Source: Schizochytrium sp. CCTCC M209059 (Eukaryota > Sar > Bigyra > Thraustochytrida > Thraustochytriidae). From it: DNA of 64,000 bases. A program made the position numbers and the translations under genes. The notes under the pieces were generated by a model. The model saw nothing but the letters and a program-made list of their open reading frames with translations, was not told the DNA's origin and did no database searches. Within the stretch, counting starts at the first letter, position 1. The number at the start of each line of letters is the position of its first letter. Location of the stretch: contig KN805428.1 of the NCBI GenBank assembly GCA_000818945.1, forward strand, positions 27,840 through 91,839, written 5' to 3'. Positions 58,379-64,000 of this stretch are shown here, in pieces.

Positions 58379-59602
58379 CTTGGCTTCTCTAGCTTGATCC
58401 GGGCAGCTCTCGCTCGCGCTCGCAGGTGCAGCGCGTCACCTCCCCGGACTGTCCTCCTCACCTGCGCTCTTCCCGCCAGGACGCGAGCGCCTGCCTGCGT
58501 GCTTGCGAGCTCGCGTGCCCGCGTGCTTGCTTGCGAGCGAGCGACCGTGCGTCCGTGCGCGGCTGCGTGCGTCCTGGCTGTTCGCTCGCTCGCTTGCTTT
58601 GCGTGCTTTGCGTGCTTGCCTCGCCTCGCCTCGCCTCGCCTCTGGTCCCCGTACGCCGGTCGAACCGACAGACAGTGAGTGAGTGACAGACAGAACACTC
58701 GATGACAGTGACAGAGACAGACGGAGAGAGTGACAGACACGGAGAGGCGAACAGCCCGAGTCCGTCTGTCCCTGCTCGTTCGTTCTTCTCCTTGTCCTTC
58801 TTCTTCTTCTTCTTCTTCTTCTTCTTCTCCCCTGCCCGCTGTCTGTCTCCGCCCCACCGGTCTCCGCGAACCTCCCTCGCCTCAACGCGCTGCCTCCTCG
58901 CGCCGCCGGCACCGGGCTGCGCTGCGCGTCCGGGTCTGCCTCCTCCTCCTTTGCCTCCGGTGATGAACACATAGTACGGAGCAGGGCGAAGAAAGAAAGA
59001 AAGAAAGAAAGAAAGAGAGAGCGTCGACTGCTGACAGCGAATACCAGTATGCTTGCGCGCGAACTTCAACTTGTTGCGTTGAGCCGAGGCAGCCAGCCCC
59101 CGCGGCCCGCCCTTGCGCGCGCCGCCGCAAACACGCTGCGCGAGGCGAGGGGGAGGAAAGGGGCAGAAGGCGGGAGGAGAGGACAGAACTAGGAGGAGGA
59201 GGAGGAGGGCCGAGCGCACGCGATGCAGACGGAGAGAGCCCGGCGGCGCGGGGAGTCGAGGCGAGGCCAGCCGGCGCGGCTCCGATGCGCTGCCGGCAAG
59301 CAGTGCAGGCGGGGTCGTGCGTGAGTGGTAGTACGTACAAAGGCAAGGCGGTGCACTGGCAGGCAAGCTAAGATACGATTGATTGGAGGATAACGCTCAT
59401 CAGCGTACGTATACTACGACGAGCCCACCCACCCGCGGTGAGGCCGAGGCAGAACGCGAGGGAGGAAGAGCGGCGCAGACGTGCCAGCGGCCGCGCGAGG
59501 GCGCAGATCAAACGCACGGAGCGGCGCAGCGCAGCGCAGACTGGACTTCAAGTCGCCGCGGAGATCGCTCGACGGTGAAGGCAGCGTGCAAGAACGTTAA
59601 AA
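58379..59602. promoter_or_regulatory. Divergent region 471-aa gene / MCU
   Basis: About 1.2 kb. It includes GTGCTTGCGTGCTTGC-type tracts (58500-58630), (CTT)n (58799-58828), (GAAA)n (58989-59019) and GGAGGAGGA (59190-59208). Several long minus-strand frames are GC or tract artefacts. No gene is seen. Confidence 0.5.
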
Positions 59603-60475
59603 ATGCGAGCTCGGGGCCTTGGCGCCGTCGTGGGTGCGGCGCCAGCGCTAGCGCCGGGACGACTAGCGCCGGGACGACTAGCGCCAGGACGACTAGCGCC
59701 AGGAAGACCAGCGCCAGGACGACTAGCAAGGCCCGCGTGCCAAATCTTTGCAGCGCGAGCTCTGAGCGCCAACGTTTGGGTGCGCGCAGATCTCGGCACG
59801 CGAGGCAAGCTGGCTGTGCCTGTGCGCGCGAGCGCAACCGTGGCTGACCTCCTGGACGAGCTGGCGGTCAACTCGCAGAGCCAGACACTCCTGGTCGAAG
59901 GAACATCGCCAGAGGCGCGCATCGAGGACGCGCTGCGCAAGGGCTTTGCGGTGAAAATCGCAGGCCGCGACGTTTGGATTGAAGAGACCGAAAATTGCCA
60001 AGAGGCCCAGGCCCTCGCGCTCGGTCCCGCCGCGATCCCTGCCTGGGCCCTTCCACGCGAGGATGCAGAGGCTCGTGTCGGCGGCGCCGAGGCCCTAGCG
60101 CGTCTCGAGGCGAACGGACTCGTCTATTTAAGCAAGAAGACCGCGGATAGCGTTGTGTTGCACCCGGATTTAGTCCGTTCGCGCTTCACGGCGCCGCTAC
60201 CAACGGCTGATCCGACCTCGGACCTTGAAAGGCATCCTGCGCGACCCTTGCGCGAGGTCATGGTGCGCTGGTCCATGGTTGCAGGGGTTTTCGCCGTGCA
60301 AAGCTTTCTCTTTTACCTGACCTTCTTTTTTCTCTCGTGGGATATTGTCGAGCCCATCACCTACTTTGTTGGCTCCACCGTATCGCTGCTTGCACTCTTG
60401 TGGTACATACGTACCTTTTCAAAGTTTTCCTACGCCGAAGTTCTCCGTCGTACGTGCTGGCATCCGGGTCGTTGA
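59603..60475 (+). CDS. MCU: Mitochondrial calcium uniporter, pore subunit
   Basis: 290 residues if unspliced, ATG 59603. The first 45 residues are Arg/Ala-rich without acidic residues, a matrix-targeting presequence that includes five APGRL-type repeats. The matrix domain follows. TM1 is VAGVFAVQSFLFYLTFFFLS; the pore loop carries the DIME-type signature WDIVEPITYF (WDIMEPxTYF consensus), with the Ca2+-selecting Asp and Glu present; TM2 is VGSTVSLLALLWYI. The normal C-terminal coiled coil is absent: the frame stops about 22 residues after TM2. A GTACGT donor at 60450 and TTACAG acceptor at 60526 would bypass this stop and extend the frame in phase through the duplicated sequence downstream, so the 3' end is uncertain. 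MCU conducts Ca2+ into the matrix. Confidence 0.88.
   Translation: MRARGLGAVVGAAPALAPGRLAPGRLAPGRLAPGRPAPGRLARPACQIFAARALSANVWVRADLGTRGKLAVPVRASATVADLLDELAVNSQSQTLLVEGTSPEARIEDALRKGFAVKIAGRDVWIEETENCQEAQALALGPAAIPAWALPREDAEARVGGAEALARLEANGLVYLSKKTADSVVLHPDLVRSRFTAPLPTADPTSDLERHPARPLREVMVRWSMVAGVFAVQSFLFYLTFFFLSWDIVEPITYFVGSTVSLLALLWYIRTFSKFSYAEVLRRTCWHPGR
59648..59736 (+). repeat. 15-bp tandem repeats in the MCU presequence
   Basis: Five to six copies of a 15-nt unit (CTAGCGCC[A/G]GGACGA) encode a five-residue APGRL repeat. The units are nearly identical, so copy number probably varies. They keep a basic, amphipathic-type presequence. Confidence 0.85.
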
Positions 60476-60704
60476 GGTCTCCTTTCCTTCAATCATTCCT
60501 TTTATAATTTCGTCCTGGACTTACAGATAGCCTATCATACCATGTAAACATTATCACTTTGCCTGATTCGAAGTTCTCCTACGCCGAAGTTCGCCGTCGT
60601 ACGTGCTGGCATCCGGGTTGTTGAAAGTCTCCTCTCCTTCAATGATTCCTTTAAACTATCGTTCTCAACTTACAGATAGTGAACATTATCACTTTGCCTG
60701 ATTT
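60422..60704 (+). repeat. Tandem duplication of the MCU 3' end including a 77-nt intron-like unit
   Basis: Copy 1 (60422-60570) and copy 2 (60571-60704) share the coding end (KFSYAEV-RR), a GTACGT donor, a TTACAG acceptor and the sequence CATTATCACTTTGCCTGAT. The donor-acceptor distance is 77 nt in both (60450-60526 and 60599-60675). Confidence 0.85.
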
Positions 60705-61633
60705 GAAGCGTATTCTTCTTCTTCGCCGCCGCCGCCGCTTCTTGCGCGGAGCGCATTCTCTCGTCATTCATTCATTGTCTATCCTAGCGCGCGCGACGAC
60801 GGTTGTCTTTGGTGTCTTTCTCTCTGTCTTTTTGAGTCTGTGTCCTTTCCTCCTGCGCAGCCAGCCATCCAGGCAGAATCGGACACTGCAGCCAGTGAGT
60901 GTTCGTTCTGTAGTACGCGCAGAGGCGGTTGCCGGCCATGGCGCGCTGCACGCGCTGCCTGCCGTTGCACACGCTACCGTGCTACCGTTTGACGCTTGGC
61001 TCGATCGCGGTAGCGGCGCGTCCTCGCGGCTCTTCTGCGGTTCGCAAATCATCCCCACCGCACCCGCTGCTAGAAATGCGCTAGGTCGGGCTTAGGAGGC
61101 AAACCGGGAACCTCCGGCAAAGCGACCGAGGAAATTTCACGGGCGGCTGCGATTAGCGACCGTGGTGAATGGCCGCCGCCGCTGCCGCTGGTCATGATGG
61201 GGAAGAGAGCACGGAGCGAATGTCGTGAGTGTGCAAGCAGAGTAAACTGCAATGCAATGCAATGCGATGCAATGCAATGCAATGCAATGCGATGCAATGC
61301 GAGTTAGTTGATAAGCAACACAAATAATTAGTCTGGAGAATGCGATTCCCGGAGAGAAATTATGGAAATCCAGAGAATGCGATCTCCGGAGAGAACTTGC
61401 GATATCTAGAAAATGCGACTTCACTGGAGAACGCACGATCAGGCTGAGCGCGCCGCAGCGCAGAAGCAAAACTCTAAAAGCAAAGCTTACGCCACGGACG
61501 ACAGAGCGAAGTGCGAGCTCAGACACGGACAGACGCGGACGCGAGAGCAAGGACGGAGATAAAGACAAAGAAAGGAGTAGTGGACGACGAAGACGCAGAC
61601 GCCGACGCAGACCCAGGAGTAGAGGAGGTCGCC
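60476..61633. promoter_or_regulatory. Spacer upstream of the HET-like/TPR gene
   Basis: Apart from the MCU duplication, it holds an (AATGC)n tract (61247-61303) and three degenerate 36-37-nt GAGAATGCGAT...CCGGAGAGAA units (61333-61440). A 48-codon frame at 60938-61084 (MARCTRCLPLHTL) is too short to support. Confidence 0.5.
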
Positions 61634-64000
61634 ATGCGGGCCGCAGCGAACCTGCAAGCTACTGACGATCCCGACACCACGGGTTCTGGGGGCGGTGAGA
61701 CTAAGATTGGAATATGTAGACGAATCCGGAACCTTGCCGAGGACTTTATCCCACCCACTCTAAAAGATCGTTCAACGTGCGCAATGCCTGCGCGCAAAGA
61801 ACCACATGACGCAAACGCCACCGACAATCAAGACTGGTGCTACGTAGAGGCACGCGATGCTGAGCCCGATGGTCTCTCCGAAGCAAAGTTTTCTGCTCAT
61901 GTTGCTGACCACACGGATGCTTGCGCTCGTCTCGAGGCAAATTCAGACTACATTAGCTTCTGTGGCGTCTCCGTCTGGTTTCTCGATGACCTTCAACGAC
62001 GTATCGAAGAGGGCGAAGAAGCACGTGGCGTTAGGCTTCTCGTTTGCCAAGAGAACCTCACACCAACAGTTTGCAAGGGTGACACGATCAAATACATTCG
62101 CCATTATCAGGACGATACATATCTCGGGGAGGCAACGCACAACCACGAGCGCGTTTTTTTCTCCATGAACGAGGTCCGAGATAAGCCACGACGCGACTGG
62201 ACGCTCGACGACATTCGTCAGCAAGTCGTGCTGAGTTACTGCAGAGAAAGCGGACGACCCTTTCTGGACCTTCTCAACAACTCAGAGCTTGGCAAACCAT
62301 TCCAAGGCGCTTACGTCTGTCAGACGCGCTCATCCTCGTTCGTAGACATCGTCGAGTCTCTTGTGGCATACTGCCGGGGCCACGGCCGCACTCTCACGGA
62401 ACAGTTCGTCTGGCTCGACATCCTTTGCGTCAATCAAACACGCCTGACTAACCAAGACAGTGATGGCTGCTGCAGCAGCAGCATGTGCGAGCGATTCGGT
62501 ATCGAGCGTGACCTTCACTGCAACGATGCCCTGCACGGGGCCATTCGTCGCTTCGACGACCGCCTCATCTATCTCAACTCCTGGCGTAGTCCCGCTGCCC
62601 TGACTCGTGCTTGGTGTGTGTGGGAAATGTATGGTATCATCAGCAGTGGTGCCAAAATGCACGTCCTCTTTGCACCTGGAGAGCAAGAGAACTTTCTCGC
62701 CACGCTCATGAACAATCTGGAGGAGATACCGCTCTACCAGGTTGACGTGCGCAATGCCCGCTGTCGAAATGAGCACGACCTTGTCCGCATTCAAAGCGCC
62801 ATGGCTGCGCTCAAGGGCGGAATCGAGCGCGTCAATGCGGAGCTCACGCAATATCTGCAGAAACTCCTCTTGGCGTGGACGCAACGTGCCGTAGACGCAA
62901 AGCGGCGCGAAGCCCGCGGTCTACTTCCCTACCCAATCCACACTTGCAGCGAGCAAACTGCTGGTCATGAGCCCCACCAACATGCTCCCGAGAAGCGGCA
63001 CGAGCACTTTGAGCCCTGGGTTGTCTTCGAGTTCTCCACATCAATGGACCAAAACGTTCGAGACGACTGCCTCGTTGACCTCGCAACCTTGCTCAGCCAG
63101 TCTGCGTGCTTTCTTCATGACCACGTGCCACGCGTTGCGCTCGAATATTACGAGGAGGCGCTCACTATCTATGCTGCCCTTTCTACGCCCGACCATGTCC
63201 AGTGCGCAGCCATGCACAACAAGATCGCCATCGCCATGAGCAGACATGACAGGATCGACGAAGCAATCGAGCATCTCCGTAAGGCGCTACAGCTCCACCA
63301 AGCACTGGCGCAGCGTGGAGAGCATCGCCCTCTTGAAGAGGCCACAACGCTTCACCATCTCGCCAGACTCAAAGGCCGCATCCATTGCCATGAGGAGGCT
63401 GCAAGTTTGTATCGTGAGGTTTACGAGATCCGTGTCAAGAATCTCGGACAGACGGGCGCACAAGTCGCTTCACTTCTAGAAATGACAGCCATGACTCACG
63501 TCGAGTGTCAAAATTTCGAGGAGGCACTCCAAGCATGCGAAGAGGCCCTGCGCATCAAAGAAAAAACCTTTGGCGACATGAGCGAGCACGTGGCCACAAC
63601 GCACAATCTCATCGCCCGGGTCTATGCCAGCTGCGGCGAATATGAACGAGCACTTGAACACTTCGAAACTTCCCTGCGTATTATTCACGACACGCATGGG
63701 AACACGAGCACGCGCTTTGCATGGGTTCTCGTCCGCATGGCGCCAGTGCTGCGACGATGTGGCCGTACGCAGGAGGCTTGCTGGCATCTGGAGAATGCGC
63801 TTCGTATACAGCAAAGAAGCCTTAACGATTCTCATCATGAAACAGCCGCGACGCACAACGAGTTGGCCCACACTTATTTAGTTTTGGGCAAGCTGAGTCA
63901 GGCCCAGCGTCATGCAAATCTCTCTCTCACTTCCCGCCGGGCGAATTTTGGCAACAATGACCCGCGTGTCGCCGACTCTCTCGAGATTCATGCACTGGTG
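61634..64000 (+). CDS. HET-like/'AWCVWE' domain plus kinesin-light-chain-type TPR protein, partial
   Basis: The frame runs from ATG 61634 (in-frame stop upstream at 61475) to the right edge, at least 789 residues, and continues outside. Residues about 200-340 carry QFVWLDILCVNQ and LTRAWCVWEMYGIISSG, a pattern resembling the first part of HET domains (WxDxxCINQ) and often found in stramenopiles and algae in front of TPR repeats. From about residue 490 there are 42-residue TPRs of the kinesin-light-chain type (ALEYYEEALTIY..., AIEHLRKALQLHQAL, EALQACEEALRIKEKTFG, ALEHFETSLRIIHDTHG, CWHLENALRIQQRSL, and more). Such proteins are signalling or immune-like scaffolds in some lineages; no function can be assigned here. 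Confidence 0.75.
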   Translation, partial: MRAAANLQATDDPDTTGSGGGETKIGICRRIRNLAEDFIPPTLKDRSTCAMPARKEPHDANATDNQDWCYVEARDAEPDGLSEAKFSAHVADHTDACARLEANSDYISFCGVSVWFLDDLQRRIEEGEEARGVRLLVCQENLTPTVCKGDTIKYIRHYQDDTYLGEATHNHERVFFSMNEVRDKPRRDWTLDDIRQQVVLSYCRESGRPFLDLLNNSELGKPFQGAYVCQTRSSSFVDIVESLVAYCRGHGRTLTEQFVWLDILCVNQTRLTNQDSDGCCSSSMCERFGIERDLHCNDALHGAIRRFDDRLIYLNSWRSPAALTRAWCVWEMYGIISSGAKMHVLFAPGEQENFLATLMNNLEEIPLYQVDVRNARCRNEHDLVRIQSAMAALKGGIERVNAELTQYLQKLLLAWTQRAVDAKRREARGLLPYPIHTCSEQTAGHEPHQHAPEKRHEHFEPWVVFEFSTSMDQNVRDDCLVDLATLLSQSACFLHDHVPRVALEYYEEALTIYAALSTPDHVQCAAMHNKIAIAMSRHDRIDEAIEHLRKALQLHQALAQRGEHRPLEEATTLHHLARLKGRIHCHEEAASLYREVYEIRVKNLGQTGAQVASLLEMTAMTHVECQNFEEALQACEEALRIKEKTFGDMSEHVATTHNLIARVYASCGEYERALEHFETSLRIIHDTHGNTSTRFAWVLVRMAPVLRRCGRTQEACWHLENALRIQQRSLNDSHHETAATHNELAHTYLVLGKLSQAQRHANLSLTSRRANFGNNDPRVADSLEIHALV

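Noticed and set aside
1..64000. tRNA and rRNA genes
   Set aside because: I looked for typical tRNA box sequences and rRNA cores by eye and saw none I could defend; a covariance-model search would be decisive.

Overview
The window is nuclear DNA of a eukaryotic microbe: intron-poor but spliced genes, about 26 protein genes in 64 kb, many trinucleotide and tetranucleotide tracts, and two assembly gaps (20338-20620 and 48684-48766). A WRKY19-like Cys/His repeat protein, a CCT-domain protein, a kinesin-light-chain-type TPR protein with a HET-like front end, a mitochondrial calcium uniporter and a FAM228-like (probably ciliary) protein together suggest a stramenopile, plausibly a labyrinthulomycete (thraustochytrid). 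That placement is inference from gene content; I see no rRNA, tRNA or marker gene that settles it.

Layout. 0-7 kb: WRKY19-like Cys/His repeat protein, TAF12 (TFIID/SAGA), O6-alkylguanine-DNA alkyltransferase, an unknown basic coiled-coil protein. 7.7-18 kb: a large BK-like potassium channel with two RCK domains, a spliced C2-C2-REEP/Yop1 membrane protein, a PH-like four-TM protein, and a RING-CH (MARCH-type) E3 ligase. 18-22.5 kb: two divergently transcribed type I membrane proteins that share a 62-residue, ten-cysteine ectodomain I do not recognise. 23-28 kb: a DHRS12-like dehydrogenase, UBE2S with a seven-codon first exon, an RGS protein. 28-31.4 kb: no supported gene, many microsatellites. 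31.4-46.9 kb: a 1247-aa FHA/cyclic-nucleotide-binding protein ending in a CaaX box, a GTDC1/QTMAN-type tRNA-queuosine mannosyltransferase homologue with a PiggyBac-type zinc ribbon, a FAM228-like protein, a PP2C phosphatase, a J-domain protein, a PMP34-like peroxisomal carrier, and profilin. 47.4-48.0 kb: a 546-bp GTTT satellite. 49-64 kb: CCT-domain protein, CARM1-like methyltransferase, NADPH-cytochrome P450 reductase, an unknown helical protein, MCU with a duplicated exon/intron at its 3' end, and a HET-like/TPR protein running off the right edge.

The genes do not form an operon-like pathway; they look like an ordinary eukaryotic neighbourhood with alternating strands. Some share cell-biological themes: ion signalling (potassium channel, MCU, C2 domains), phospho-signalling (FHA/CNB protein, PP2C, RGS), ubiquitin (UBE2S, RING-CH) and membrane contact or shaping (C2-REEP, PH-TM). 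The observations most worth following are the shared ten-Cys ectodomain pair, the FHA4-CNB2-CaaX protein, the C2-C2-REEP fusion, the QTMAN-zinc ribbon fusion, and the duplicated terminal exon and 77-nt intron of MCU.
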